In this document: piece after piece, positions 11,478 to 22,868 of the stretch
Numbering within the stretch: the stretch's first letter is position 1
How the letters are laid out: each line of letters starts with the position of its first letter
Source of the DNA: Margaritifera margaritifera
Lineage: Eukaryota; Mollusca; Bivalvia; Unionida; Margaritiferidae
Assembly: GCA_029931535.1 (NCBI GenBank)
Contig: JAQPZY010001579.1
Span: 124,001-188,000, forward strand
Length of the DNA stretch: 64,000 nt
Direction of reading: 5' to 3'
Position numbers and translations under genes: made by a program
The notes under the pieces: generated by a model
Database searches by the model: none
Told to the model about the DNA's origin: nothing
What the model saw: the letters and a program-made list of their open reading frames with translations, nothing else

Positions 11478-12775
11478 TTTAGCTCACCAGCCATAAGGCA
11501 AAGTGAGTTTATGGTATGGCCATGTGTTCATTTTACATCATGCATCTGGCTGTCAACAATTGCTTGTTACCACTGGAGTCCATATTTCTGATTCAGTTTC
11601 AGTCAGACTTGGAATATGGGTTTATATCCTCAAAATCTCAAGAGTTTGATATTAAAACGAAATACATACATACTAATGATGCGATCTTGCATCTGATTGG
11701 TTAATCATGTTACCACTCTGGAGGTTATATTTCTGATCCAGTTTTGATAAAACTTGGAATATATGCATGTATCATTAAGATCTCAGATGAGTTTGACAGT
11801 GAGCAAGATCTATGCATACTGATATAAAATTTGTGTCAAGGTTTTTTTTTTTTATTTGCTAATATTTTCTATACCATTTGATGGATTATCTTCAAACTTG
11901 GGATGAATCATCATGGAGCCAAGATAACTCATTCTGTTACATGCATGCTTGCCCTTTTGACCTTTGGATCAATGACACAGTTATAGAAAATGTGCGCTGA
12001 GGTTGGTAATAGTTTTTTCATTTGCTTATTAACTCATCAGGCCATAAGGCAAAGTGAGTTTATGGCATGGCCCTGTGTCCATCATCCATCTGTCTTCATT
12101 TCATGTTACCACTTTGAAGCCCATGTTTTTGATCTGATTTTGATACAGCTTGAAAATACAGGTTTATATCATAAAATTCTTCAACGATTTTGAATATGAG
12201 CAATATGTGCTGAGGTGCCATAAAGCACTACTACATACATATGAACAAAATCTCTCACGAGTTCAGTAATGAGCAAGATCCATGTATAACAATGACATGA
12301 TCTTGCATCTGTTTGGCCGAGCTTGTTACCACTGTGGAATTTGTATTTCTGATGCAATTTTGATAAAACTTGGAATGTATGCTTATATCATCAAGGTATC
12401 AGACAAGTTCGATAATGATCTTACATCTGATTGGCTCCCCTTGCTACCATTTTGGAAGCCAAATTTCTGATTGACTTTGATCAAACTTGGAGTAAGGGAT
12501 TATTTTTTCATGCTATTGGATGGGCTTGATATGAGTGAGATCCATCCATTATAATGAGGTGATCTTGCATCTGATTGGCAGAGCTTTTTACCACTTTAGA
12601 TGCTATATTTCTGATCAGATTTTGATCAAACTTGGAAATATAAAAATATATGATTAAGATCTTCCATGAGTGCGATTGATCATGTGCAAGATTCACACAT
12701 ATTAATGAGGTGATATTCAAACTTAATGGCTCCACTTATTGATGTGATTTTGAGTAAATTTGGTAAATAGACATA
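11478..12775 (+). repeat. Composite tandem-repeat element A: head and ~146-bp core units
   Basis: Starts with the head motif TTTAGCTCACCAGCCATAAG, which recurs near 12035 and at 37397. It is followed by diverged core units of about 146 bp with GTTACCACTCTGGAGG, TTTCTGATCCGATTTTGAT, AAACTTGGAATATATGC, ATCATCAAGATCT, GAGCAAGATCCA and TGATCTTGCATCTGATTGGC. Spacing between AACTTGGA anchors is 145 (11608 to 11753) and 146 (12485 to 12631). Its core and tail resume after the Crypton insertion. Confidence 0.85.
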
Positions 12776-13179
12776 AATAATTGCAATAGCATTAGCGGGT
12801 AAAAGTAACTAGGATTTCCATTGGTCAGAATGTCACCACGTGATCAGTTTGAGCTGCGTTTATTTCTGTATAAACTGTGAGCAGAACTACTTTTCTAAAA
12901 ATACCTGCTTCTATAAATAAAGTCACGTGCAAAGCAAAAGGTAAACACTGCAAATGAAGACATAGTATATATGCCTTCAAAAGAAAATGTTAAAAATTTT
13001 GCAAAACATTTGAAAGAACTGAATTCGAAAGACTAAACAACACATATCTGTAATTTTTTTTATGAAAAAATAATTATTTGTAACACTAAAATGGTGAAAA
13101 AACAGGATACAAACGTTGCAAACTCGCTAGGTCAAGGTCAGTGATCGCCGGTATTCACCATCCAACTGCTATATCCGAA

Positions 13180-13483
13180 ATGGCAGAATATGGAGAATTT
13201 TCGTTAAGTTTACCATATCAGATAGATTTCCTGGAAGAAGACATTGAAAACATTGACCCATCAATATTTGACGACCCTTTTGAAGTAGAAGAACTATCAG
13301 AAGCCGAGCTTTCAAGCATTTTAAATGAACCAACAGCAGTTCTGTTGCCAGATGAAATGCAGGATGACCACAGACCAAAACGGTTTAAATGTCTTAAAGA
13401 GGAAGATCTCTTAAATATCTCAGAGCAGCGGTACTCAAAATCTACCAAGAAAAATACTCAGTGGGGATACAACACTTTCACAG
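13180..13483 (+). CDS. Crypton-type tyrosine recombinase (KIAA1958-like), exon 1
   Basis: First coding exon of a gene encoding about 447 residues. The ATG at 13180 (MAEYGEFSLSLPYQIDFLEE) is the first ATG in frame. The N-terminus is acidic (DFLEEDIENIDPSIFDDPFE), then basic (RPKRFKCLKEEDLLN), then KKNTQWGYNTFT begins the SAM-like DNA-binding region of the recombinase. An ORF-only view would extend upstream through GTG, which is unlikely in a eukaryote. The exon ends TTCACAG before donor GTAGAT at 13484, phase 1. The family is known in animals as domesticated or active Crypton-derived proteins; some are transcription regulators. Whether this copy is host-domesticated or still mobile cannot be told from one copy. 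Confidence 0.8.
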
Positions 13484-14041
13484 GTAGATCTATTCATTCT
13501 TTCATTCAGCATAAAAATTAATTTAAAAAAAAAGAAAAATGCAGTCTACAGAGTTTATCATTAATCTTGGCTTAAATAACATTGCTTGACACTTAATTGG
13601 CTCTTAACTGTTATTTTCATAAAGCATAACGGTATATAATGAAGAAAGGCAATGTGCTGTTTATGTATAGATATCAAGGCAAGGAAAAAATTTGCATTTT
13701 AACTCTTTAACACCATTTCATATAAATATGACTTTGTTTGCACTGCAATGAATAAAGTGTAGTTTATCTTAAAATGAATGCATAAAAAATTGCAATGAAT
13801 GTTCAAAAATGCACTTTTACTTTACAAAAACTGCTTTATAAGCAATGTTTATAAAGTGTAGACAAAAATGTGCCAATAGATATATTTTTCACAATATTTA
13901 AAAATAGAACACATTTTTTTTATAATAAATAATTTGTAGAGAAAGGAAATATGCATGAATCATTTTCCACAAAAATCTAAATATTTAACTCCAAGAATAA
14001 AAAAACAGTTAATAGCAAACTCAAAACCATATGAATTTCAG

Positions 14042-15081
14042 CATGGTGCAAAGAGAAAAACCTAGAGGTAGATCTGAAGACCATTGAGCCTGTAGATTTG
14101 GCCCAAAAGCTAGCAATATTTTATGCTGAAGCAGCCCCCAAGGTTACCACAACACGTCTGAGGAAGTTTCCGGAAGCCCAAGCTGAAGAATACCACAAAA
14201 ACTCTTTTAAAAATGTCAGAGCTGCTATTAATTGTCATATTCAAGTTGAATGTGGTCGTTTAATCAATATTGTTACAGACTCTGAGTTTAAAAAAGCAAA
14301 CGACATGTTAAATGGGAAATTAAAGTTTAACACCAAGAATGGTTTATCAAGATCAACTGAACACAAACCTATTATTAATCAATCAGACATGCATGCAATC
14401 AATCAGTACCTGATGCATGATAATCCTATCACACTCAGATACAGGGTTTGGTTATATCTCTCTATTCACTATGTTACCCGTGGATTAGAATTCCACAGCC
14501 AGTTAACACCTACCAGTTTTGAATTCAAGTTTGATGAAACTGGGGCTGAATATGTCATTTTGACCCATCAAACTATGCAGAAAAATCATCAGGGGGACTT
14601 AAATGCTAAGGAGAAAAACCCTGACAAGAGAATGTATGCAACTGGAGGTCAAAACTGCCCAGTCAATTCAATAAAATACTACCTCACACGCATTAATCCA
14701 AAAGCTGAATCACTCTTTTGTCACACTGATAAAAATGCTCTGGAAAATCCCCAATTGTGTCAAACATGGTACACTACTAGAAGTGTTGGGCACAGGCAAT
14801 TTAGTAATTTTATGCCTGAAATATGCAGAAATGCCAACATTTCTGCAAAATATACTGCCCACTCTCTTCGTGCCACAGCTTTGAATGCAATGACAGATGC
14901 CAACCTTCCTGCTAGGCACATTATGTCTCTGTCTGACCACTCCAGTGAGCTTTCATTAAAACCCTACACAAGGCCCAGTACTCAACATAAGCAACAAATG
15001 AGTAAAATTCTGTCCAATGTAAGTTCAAATGTGGCACTCTCTTCCCAGATTCTTCTGCAGTACCTTTCCAGACCTCTGTAA
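14042..15081 (+). CDS. Crypton-type tyrosine recombinase, exon 2 (catalytic domain)
   Basis: Joined to exon 1 at residue 102 (acceptor GAATTTCAG), giving NTFT-AWCKEKNLEVD in frame. The N-terminal part (residues about 95-205) looks like the core-binding domain. The catalytic domain follows with Arg248 (HYVTRGLEF), a candidate Lys282 (TMQKNHQG), His375-x-x-Arg378 (AHSLRATA), His401 (LSDHSSE) and Tyr410 (SLKPYTRPS). That is the complete R-K-HxxR-H-Y set of a tyrosine recombinase. The reaction expected of the family is DNA strand cleavage and joining through a 3'-phosphotyrosine. The in-frame stop TAA is at 15079. A further open stretch in another frame (to 15254) looks like the family's usual C-terminal tail, implying a frameshift near 15030-15045 in this copy. 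The long uninterrupted frame argues for recent arrival or selection. Confidence 0.85.
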
Positions 15082-15254
15082 ATGTTCAAATGACCCCTGC
15101 AGACCCAATCAGTACCACTCAAGTAATTTGTCATGCAACTGCACAAAATTCTCTACAAGCACTCTCACAACACACAATGAACTCTGTGACAGGTTTCATC
15201 ACACACTCCACATGCCATTTCAATAACTGCACCTTCCATTTTAATCATAGCTAA
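15063..15254 (+). pseudogene. Out-of-frame C-terminal tail of the Crypton protein
   Basis: In the frame starting at 15063 the sequence stays open for 63 codons beyond the main stop. It reads PFQTSVNVQMTPADPISTTQ and ends THSTCHFNNCTFHFNHS before TAA at 15252. Cys/Asn/His-rich endings of this style are common in KIAA1958-like animal proteins (from memory). The shift relative to exon 2 is a single-base type change around 15030-15045. It could be a mutation in this copy, an assembly error, or an unrecognised splice. Confidence 0.55.
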
Positions 15255-16358
15255 TAAAATTCAATTTCCCCAATAAGTTAAGGAAATATTTGGTTTTCAA
15301 GTTGAGTACACCATGTCAACTATCCATGTCAAATGTATGATAATATAAAACATCTATCACTTAAGTTTTTTTTTATAAATTTAATGGCAATTTCCAATTA
15401 ATAATTATTGCTGAGATTCAGAAAATGCAGAACAAATAGTTCTATACAAGTACAAATTAGAAGAGTAAGTACATGAACTTGTCATACAATTGTTTTATTT
15501 TTACAGGAATGTTGTGTTGTAATTCTTATTACAATAATGCTAGAAAAGTGTGTTGATAATAAACGCAAATTTCGCAAATAAACAAAATAATTAGGCTTGC
15601 TGTTATTATTTCCTGTGTGAAATACTTAACTTTTTACACCAACTGCATTCTACATCAACCATTAGTCTCTATTTCTATCTATTCTTCTGTGTGTATGTGT
15701 ATTTATTTTTTACACTGATGTCACATATTTGACTGGGGGTGGGGTTGGGATCAGGTTGTAAGCAATTTTTTTTAACTGATAAGAGATCCTGGAATACTTA
15801 CATGGATACAAAATAGCTGATCATTATTTTACAAACGTGTGTGTGTATGTGTGTGGACAAACAAAACGGATCACATGGCTTCTATAACCTAATGCATCTA
15901 CATGTATTAGCTTAACCTGTTATAATCACGGAAATAGGTTCAAGAAAAACGAAAATAGGTTACTCACAAGTCTGGACAGTGATGAATCTGCCAATCACTT
16001 TCAATTAGTCCATGAATGCATTCAAATCTATGTCATTTTTATGTCTAAAACAACTTCATAGCTTTACATTGAATATTGGCCTTCCACTCAGAATACATAT
16101 GTCCATTTTGGTAAAATATGTAGACAACGCTGGGAATGTTCAAAACCTTAAATGGGATACCATTGGTTGAATTACTTCTTTGATGATGACGTATTTATTA
16201 TGCCTGTGCAGGCGAATCCCCTGTTCTATAAATAGCTACGTACCAGGAACCCAAAATTTTTATTCATACGCTGAACGAAGCGTCGAAAAGGATGCCAAGT
16301 AATAAAATATAAGCAAAATGACAAAAATAATGAATACAATTAGTAGCAATAGCAATTA

Positions 16359-16463
16359 TAAGAGTTTAATGTTTTTTTCTGTCAGTTGCCAAATCACAAA
16401 GCTTAAATAACGCCCTTTGGGCGTTAAAACGATAAACTCAGAAAAAACTACATTAAACTCTTA
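16359..16463. mobile_element. 105-bp palindromic MITE with AATTA duplication
   Basis: Left end TAAGAGTTTAATG matches the reverse complement of right end CATTAAACTCTTA. Flanks are AATTA at 16354-16358 and AATTA at 16464-16468, a perfect 5-bp target duplication. The interior has a second short palindrome, CGCCCTTTGGGCG. Confidence 0.85.
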
Positions 16464-17125
16464 AATTAAAGATGTCCAGTGAGTTATATTATGAGCAAGA
16501 TTTGCGCATATTAATGAAATTCATTGTAGTTAGTAATTGCTCACAATTTGTATGCTATAATTGGATCAGTTTTATTTTTCTTTAAAATACCTGTCTCCCC
16601 TCACTAAAGTAAAGCAATGAAAGAAACCCATGCTGTTGATTATTGAGAATCACAGGTTTGGAGTTACAGAATTCTTCCTCATGTAAAAGTTGTGCAAAAC
16701 CAGATAAATAAAATAAATGTTAAAATACAAAATGCATAAAAATTTATATAGAACAAGTTGCAAAAATTAGCACAATAATATACCTTAGCGATGAAAAATA
16801 ATAATTTGTAATTTATAACTGAAGTAAAGGTATCAATAGAAAAATGTTTTGAAAAAAATGTACAATTGCTGGCAATCATAAACAATGTGAAATGTTGTAA
16901 TTAGATATCAGAATATCTTTAAACAATAATAGATATTTGTTTGCAGGTAACTGGGTTTTTTTTCTTTCAAGTATTGATTTTGCTCCAGTCAGAACATATT
17001 TATTTTATTGTAAAATCCATGTTCAGGTTTATAAATTTATTTGCAGAGAATTTTTTCTTAAATCTTTGCAGCATTTGAAATTCTTAATTATTTGGAAGTA
17101 AGTTTGATAATAGTGTTTGACATTT

Positions 17126-17660
17126 GCTACTGTTGCCATATTAAAGTGCTAAAAATATTGGTCATTTGTATGCTATCACATACTGTTGCCATATTAAAGC
17201 ACTAAAAACATTGGTCATTTGTATGCTATCACATACTGTTGCCATATTAAAGCACTAAAAACATTGGTCATTTGTATGCTATCACATACTGTTGCCATAC
17301 TAAAGCGCTAAAAACATTGGTCATTTGTATGCTATCACATACTGTTGCCATATTAAAGCGCTAAAAACATTGTTCATTTGTATGCTATCACATACTGTTG
17401 CCATATTAAAGCGCTAAAAATATTGGTCATTTGTATGCTATCACATACTGTTGCCATATTAAAGCGCCAAAAACATTGGTCATTTGTATGCTATCACATA
17501 CTGTTGCCATATTAAAGCACTAAAAACATTGGTCATTTGTATGCTATCACATACTGTTGCCATATTAAAGCGCTAAAAATATTGGTCATTTGTATTCTAT
17601 CTACTGTTGCCATATTAAAGCGCTAAAAACATTGGTCATTTGATTGCTATCACATATACT
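17126..17660 (+). repeat. 53-bp minisatellite
   Basis: Ten units of 53 bp. Each contains CATACTGTTGCCATATTAAA, then GC(A/G)CTAAAAACATTGGTC and ATTTGTATGCTATCA. Units are 90% or more alike, with A/G alternation at one site and T/C at another. The final unit is slightly shortened (17600-17660). Confidence 0.97.
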
Positions 17661-17914
17661 GTGCATTATTTTATGGCATTTCATACATTCAGTGCCATTA
17701 CTTAGATATTGTGTTGAAATTTTATTTTTATTTTTTACTTTTTATAAAAAATAATGCACATATACTTTTCTCTGAAACACTTCCATATTTTTATTAGCAA
17801 GAGTAAAAAAAGTCTGTGGCAGAAAAATAAATATGTGACTTACAATTTCAGGCACTTTGAAAACAATGTGACTGTAGACCACAGATTAAAGCTTCCTGTA
17901 TAAACTAAACTTGA

Positions 17915-18145
17915 CTTTTAAAGATCTTGGATGACTTTGAATATGAGCAAGAGACTATGCATATTAATTATGTCTTTATCTTCGGAAAGAATTTTTATCA
18001 GAAAATAGGTAAAATTTACATGATATAAAGTTTGGAAAATAGTTTACATAAGTTGTGTTCTTACAATATTACATAAGAAAGGTTAGTGAAAAGGTCAACT
18101 GTTATGTTATGTAAGCCATGTGAGCAATATCAGGCCCACTGGGGA
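17915..18145 (+). repeat. Tail of composite repeat element A
   Basis: Sequence from AAAGATCTTGGATGACTTTG through CTTTATCTTCGGAAAG, GATATAAAG, TGTGTTCTTACAATATTAC and GAGCAATATCAGGCCCACT. The same ordered tail is seen at 38590-38810 and 60960-61165, so the element has a constant 3' end. Confidence 0.8.
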
Positions 18146-18857
18146 TAAATCATTATAAAGCTAAGACGATTGACCAGATGTAAACTGCAATCATAATAAT
18201 GCGCTTGACCAGTAAGCACATGTTTAAGCAACATGCTTCCAGCTTAGTCATCTGCCATTTTCCTCAGACAATCATTTAGAAACAATATGTTGGTAACAGT
18301 GGAATTGTTTGGTTAATTTGCATGATAAACTCCATTTACCTTGTGATAATGGTGAAAAGGTGTGCCGGGAGCCTCTGTAATTTAGACAGTAGATACTCAG
18401 ACTGACTTGGTGGTGTGAAATTTATTCCACACCCTAAACCTTGAAGTTTGCAGAAATGCCTGATGTGGAACAAGGCTTGCAGTCATCCCCATTATCATCA
18501 GAAATCAAAATAGTCAATGGAAATGATCATCTGTTTGAATTTACAAATAGTCGATTCAAAACAGCAGACAGAAATGTATTTAAATAAAAATTTTATTATT
18601 GAAACAGCTCATGAATTAAATGACAGAGATCACAAAACAAATAAGGGTTTATAATTATGTCTATGGTTGAAAAAGCTGGCCTTTTTTACTTTTTGAAATG
18701 GGTTATTGTATTTTTATATTTATTTCCCTTTTTCTTTTTATTCAGTTCATTGTCAAATATAAACCTTTCTTTACAACTGCGAACAACAAGCAAATTGATG
18801 CTAAAATAACCAGATCGACATGGTCAGCTAATAAAAAACAGTTTGTCCAGTTGACTT

Positions 18858-19103
18858 TTAAAGCCATTTTAATACACTGCTAATGATGCCAGGCAGTGAT
18901 ACTGCTGCTTTGCTAGCTAGCTCAAAGAAATAGTTAGAAAAAAATTTCATTCCTTGTTTAACTTCGTGAACGCGTGAGCTACCTTTAGCTTCTCCTCCAC
19001 CAGCACTTGTTCCTCTGTCACCACCTGTCAGACCTTTACAAAATTTGCAGTGGTTAGAAAAAGATTTTCTGCAATCACACCTATTGTGTAAAAGTCGTAG
19101 CAA
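18858..19103 (-). other. Unrecognised minus-strand ORF (81 codons)
   Basis: Open frame reading HNRCDCRKSFSNHCKFCKGL, then a Gly-rich stretch (GGDRGTSAGGGEAKGSS), then FFSNYFFELASKAAVSLPG. The four clustered Cys (C-x-C, C-x2-C) could bind a metal, but I recognise no family. It lies 150 bp downstream, on the same strand, of the decayed block at 19256-19755. It may be part of the same old gene or a chance ORF. Confidence 0.25.
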
Positions 19104-19255
19104 TTGTTACGCCTTTGCCTTTGAATAGTTATTTTAACCTTTTGCCTATTGATAACTTTTCTTTAACTTTGCAATTTATGTTGTTGACATTTTCTCAACA
19201 TTTATTTTTTTAATCTGCTAAATATCCTTCTAATTGTGCTCTTTTACATGGAATA

Positions 19256-19755
19256 TTAGTCTCCTTTCAATTTAGCATTTTTAGTTGCATCTGTTTCTTT
19301 ACTGAAGTCTTTCTCTATGTCCTTGATTGCATTATCATACAATTCAACATCTGATTGTATGTGATATAATTTTGATTTGACTACTTCAACAGCATTCAGA
19401 TAACCTTTTCATTCTCTTTCTTCTTGCAGTGTATATAATCTAACAGGTGGAAGTTCTCCACTGTTCATTTTTTTTTCTGTGGTAATCAACAGTGATAGTC
19501 TTAGCATCTCCTGCTGGTTAAATGTTTCATTGGTGTTAATTACTTGCATTTCTATTTCCCTGAGATTTTTATTGGCTGGCTTTTGTACAATAGTAGATTC
19601 TACTGCAAATTTGGACATTGTTTCCTCTGGTGACTGTGTTTGTATCCAATTTTGTAGATTTCCTTTTAAAACTAAATGACTCATCCAGTTTTCAATTTTA
19701 TCTGGCCGATTTTTAATACAAGGTTTAATTATGACACATTTTGTATCGTCTAATT
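19256..19755 (-). pseudogene. Unrecognised coding-like block with one internal stop
   Basis: On the minus strand a poly-pyrimidine tract ending TTTTCAG (about 19756-19775) precedes a frame reading ELDDTKCVIIKPCIKNRPDK and onward to LYTLQEERE. TGA at 19409-19411 interrupts it, then the same frame continues KGYLNAVEVVKSKLYHIQSD to KNAKLKGD and TAA at 19256-19258. That is 165 codons of one frame broken by a single stop, with an acceptor-like signal at the start. The composition is protein-like (Glu/Lys/Asn-rich, amphipathic). I do not recognise it; it could be a recent pseudogene exon or part of a transposon. Confidence 0.4.
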
Positions 19756-20959
19756 CTGAAAAGAAAAAAAGAAAAACATGCAATTTTTGTAACTGCAAGA
19801 TCAACAGAAATATCGGTCATTGCCAGTGTCATCGCTGATGAGTAAATGTTTGCCAGTTGACATGTTGAAGCAGAGATTTAATAATCAAAGACTATAAAAT
19901 CTTTACAGAATGCAAGAAAGGATGCATGCTAGGGACAAAGTAGAACAATACTTAACAACCCATTAAACAAAAGATAAACTCATAGATAGATGCATTAGAG
20001 GCTGACATGGAAAAAATAAAGATATCTCGTGAAGACTGTTGTACTTTGCAATCACCGTTAGAACAGTTAAAGAAAGGTTTAAATAATGAAATACATGTAC
20101 AACAAAAAGATCAAAAGTTTGAAAACTTAATTTTTTTAAAGGTGCTGTAGAAATACTGTGAAGAAAGGAAAAATGCTAACACTAAATACATTGTCACAGT
20201 TGCAATAAAAGATTGAATAGAAATAACTAGAAAGATTGGTGAAAAATGAAAATAAAATAAATGTGAGTGAAAGTGTGATAGACCTATGAGAACGATGACC
20301 TATGATTTATCTATTACTGACTTAAATGAGAAAATGACATGAAATTGAGTGGAATTGGTCAGGGAGCCAGACTAACTTTACAGGAGTACCTCATGCTTTA
20401 ATCTGTTAATGTATTTCATGCAAAACGCCTGCATGATCAAGCTTTTGCTTGTATGTATGAAATATCCAACAAATGAAAATGCGTTGACGGTGAAAGGAAC
20501 AATCTGCCTTTTAAAAAGTATAAACAATCAGCTCAGAAGTATCACAAAGAATATTCCGATTATTGGAACAAAAGCAGGAAAGGCAACAATAATCCTGGGT
20601 ACATTTATTGAACATTATATGTTGATTGGAGTATTGTTCACAGTGGGAGAAGCAATTACTGCTACCACATGAAGTTTGGTAAAAAGCAACAAGGATTACA
20701 TCAACTTGATATATCTAGCAAGGAGCCATTGACCTCCATGGGGTTTGGAACTGCAGTTTCTGAACTGAACCAAGGTCTAAGTGTACTTTACAAAAATTTT
20801 AGCTTAACATAATGTTGCCTTCAATACATCAGATCACACTTCTGAACTTTTTAAATGCATGTTTTCCAATTTGACAAGAGCAGTACATGCTATTTTATTA
20901 CACCTTACTGAAAATTAGTATAACTTACAGAAAAATATTGACTGCCTCACTGAGAAAGT

Positions 20960-21110
20960 CTTGTTAGGGTTGGCAGGTCAGGCTGAGCTTGTTACCACTG
21001 CTGATCTGTTTCTGAACAAACTTGAAATATGGGCTTTCATCATCAAGATCTTGGATGGGTTCAATAATTATCTGATTGGCTGACCTTGCTACCACTGCAT
21101 GACCCTAAAT
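20960..21110 (+). repeat. Single unit of repeat family A
   Basis: Holds GAGCTTGTTACCACTGCTGA, AAACTTGAAATATGGGC, TCATCAAGATCTTGGATGGG and TATCTGATTGGCTGACC, matching the ~146-bp core unit of the composite element. Confidence 0.7.
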
Positions 21111-21889
21111 AGCAGTTTGCTTATTAAAGAATTACATGTATTGTGTTGGGAAGAGAGTTATTTCCCTTGGAAAACATTTGAAAACTGAACAAAAATAAAA
21201 CACAGGATACATGAATGTCGATAAAACAAGTAATATAAATTTAAAAAATAAAACACCTTAGGGATTAAATTGAACAATCTGTAATTTGAAGCTGAAGAAA
21301 ATATATAAAATAAAAAATATACCAAAATTAAAAAATATAAAAGTTGTAAATAAACTAATATTTTATATATAATGTTGGAAATAAATTCACTGTATTGAGC
21401 TTATAAACCAGGTTGGTATTGTTTATGAGTTTCTGATGCATACTAGCAATCTCATTGCTCAAAAAAAACTTCAAAGTCACCAACACCTTAAAATGGCATT
21501 GCTGTATTAAAATGTTTAAAATATTTTGTTGTTTTTATGTTTTCACATGTATGTTCATTATTTATATGGCATTTAATATATTAAATGTTATTAGTCCCAC
21601 AATAATTTTAAATTTATATTAGGTATTTTTGGGTCTTTAATAAAAATGAACAAACAATAATCCAATATGCTTTTCTGCTGAACCACTTTATAATCTAATT
21701 GCCATCATTAATGCAGATATACAGATCCTCCAACTTTCCAGGTGTTGACCATAGAAGTTTTCAGACTATCAAACAGAATTATAAAACAAAACAAGCACAA
21801 ATTTAGGATTTTCTGAATGTTGTGGCCAGGCTGCATTTCATTTTGTTTATAGGTAACAGTATTAGAGATCATGCCCAAACGTATTTCAT

Positions 21890-21985
21890 CGATCCAGTTC
21901 TGCTGGCACATTATGTGATGGCAGAACTGGATTTTGTGCAGTTTGCAGTTGGACTCTACTTTTAAGCGAGTATATAAACATATTA
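21890..21985. mobile_element. Double-hairpin MITE, copy 2 (fragment)
   Basis: One hairpin of the family: GATCCAGTTCTGCTGGCACA pairs with TGATGGCAGAACTGGATT, followed by GTGCAGTTTGCAGTTGGA and the right-end-like GCGAGTATATAAAC. The other half is missing. Confidence 0.7.
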
Positions 21986-22651
21986 TATAGCAAATGAAAC
22001 TTGGTAATTATAAATACAGTAACATTTAGCTGCAGGACTTTTAACACTGTCATGAACTGGACTTCTCCTCTCACAATTAATCTCACCTTGATCCAGGACT
22101 AGTTTAACGATTTAAATCATGCCTGAGAACTGATGGCTTCCCCAAACGTAAGCCCCCCCCCCCAAAAAAAAAAAATATGTGTGTTTCCTGTTGCACTGGT
22201 TTGAAAATATAGGGTAGGCAGGTATTTTTTTATATTTTTTTTATAACTATATATAAATCAAAAAATATTTCAAGCACTTAAAAGTACTGGGCAAAACCGG
22301 CTCAATTAGATGCACAAATCAATTTCGGCAATGTGATGGGGGGGGGGGAGTGCTAGGGTCAGCAATGAGAAACTGAGACAGTCGGCCGAGCAGAAAAGCA
22401 CATATTTTTTTTTTGCCTAACGGTGGCCTGAACATGTACATCACTGTATATAGTACATTAAAATCAATAAATGCCTTTCATCACATTGTCCTACTACTGC
22501 AGACTAAATACAGTGGTTTACGTTTTTAAAGAGGCACAAATTTGATGTTAAGAATATATGGTTTCAAGAAACTTTGCTGTATGTCTTTTTCATTGAAGTT
22601 ACATTAAAAGTAAAACTTACAATTGACAGTTTCTTTTTGGTTTGTATATAG

Positions 22652-22868
22652 ATGCTCCAAAAGAAAGGCCACGTCTTCAGCTTCAGCCCCGTTCCAAGCC
22701 TCTGGAGGGTGACAAAGCACAGAGTGAGAGGAACTCATCCATATTTGGTGGTGCTAAACCAGTGGATACTTTCTCCAAAGAACTTGAAATTGAGGAGAGG
22801 TTAAGAAGAGAGAAGGAGAATGAAGTTCAAAAAACTCAAGAGGAGGATAGAAATATAAGAAATAGAGA
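22652..22868 (+). CDS. EIF4B: EIF4B exon, conserved PRLQLQPR / SIFGGAKPVD block
   Basis: The diagnostic exon. After a split Asp codon it reads APKERPRLQLQPRSKPLEGD, then SERNSSIFGGAKPVDTFSKE, then LEIEERLRREKENEVQKTQE. In eIF4B proteins a PRLxLxPRS block followed by SIFGGAKPVDTxxxExExEERL is the hallmark just after the DRYG region. The remaining residues form a charged, probably helical segment rich in Glu, Arg and Lys. The acceptor is GTATATAG and the donor GTAAGA at 22869. Phase 1 in, 2 out. Length and order match the family. Confidence 0.96.

Larger units (their letters stand above)
12795..16345 (+). mobile_element. Crypton-like element (inferred extent)
   Basis: The ~146-bp repeat is interrupted at about 12775 and resumes at about 16469 with AAGATGTCCAGTGAGTT and GAGCAAGAT. 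Between them lies the two-exon tyrosine recombinase gene (13180-15081). Near-identical direct repeats GCAATAGCATTA (12783-12794) and GCAATAGCAATTA (16346-16358) bracket the insertion; no long inverted repeats are evident. This fits a YR-mobilised Crypton, which lacks inverted repeats. The boundaries are inference and the direct repeat may be fortuitous. Confidence 0.55.
11115..22651 (+). other. EIF4B intron with Crypton, composite repeat and minisatellite
   Basis: An 11.5-kb intron. In order: composite repeat head and core (11478-12775), Crypton insertion (about 12795-16345), hairpin MITE (16359-16463), resumed repeat core, 53-bp minisatellite (17126-17660), repeat tail (17915-18145), unrecognised minus-strand coding-like block (18858-19755), and a MITE fragment (21890-21985). 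18150-18850 and 21120-21880 show no recognisable feature. C, G and A homopolymers occur at 22150-22175 and 22340-22350. Confidence 0.7.

Noticed and set aside
20409..20672. 87-codon plus-strand ORF
   Set aside because: Other frames over the same stretch look equally protein-like and stop often; no recognised domain, so it is left as part of an unresolved decayed region.
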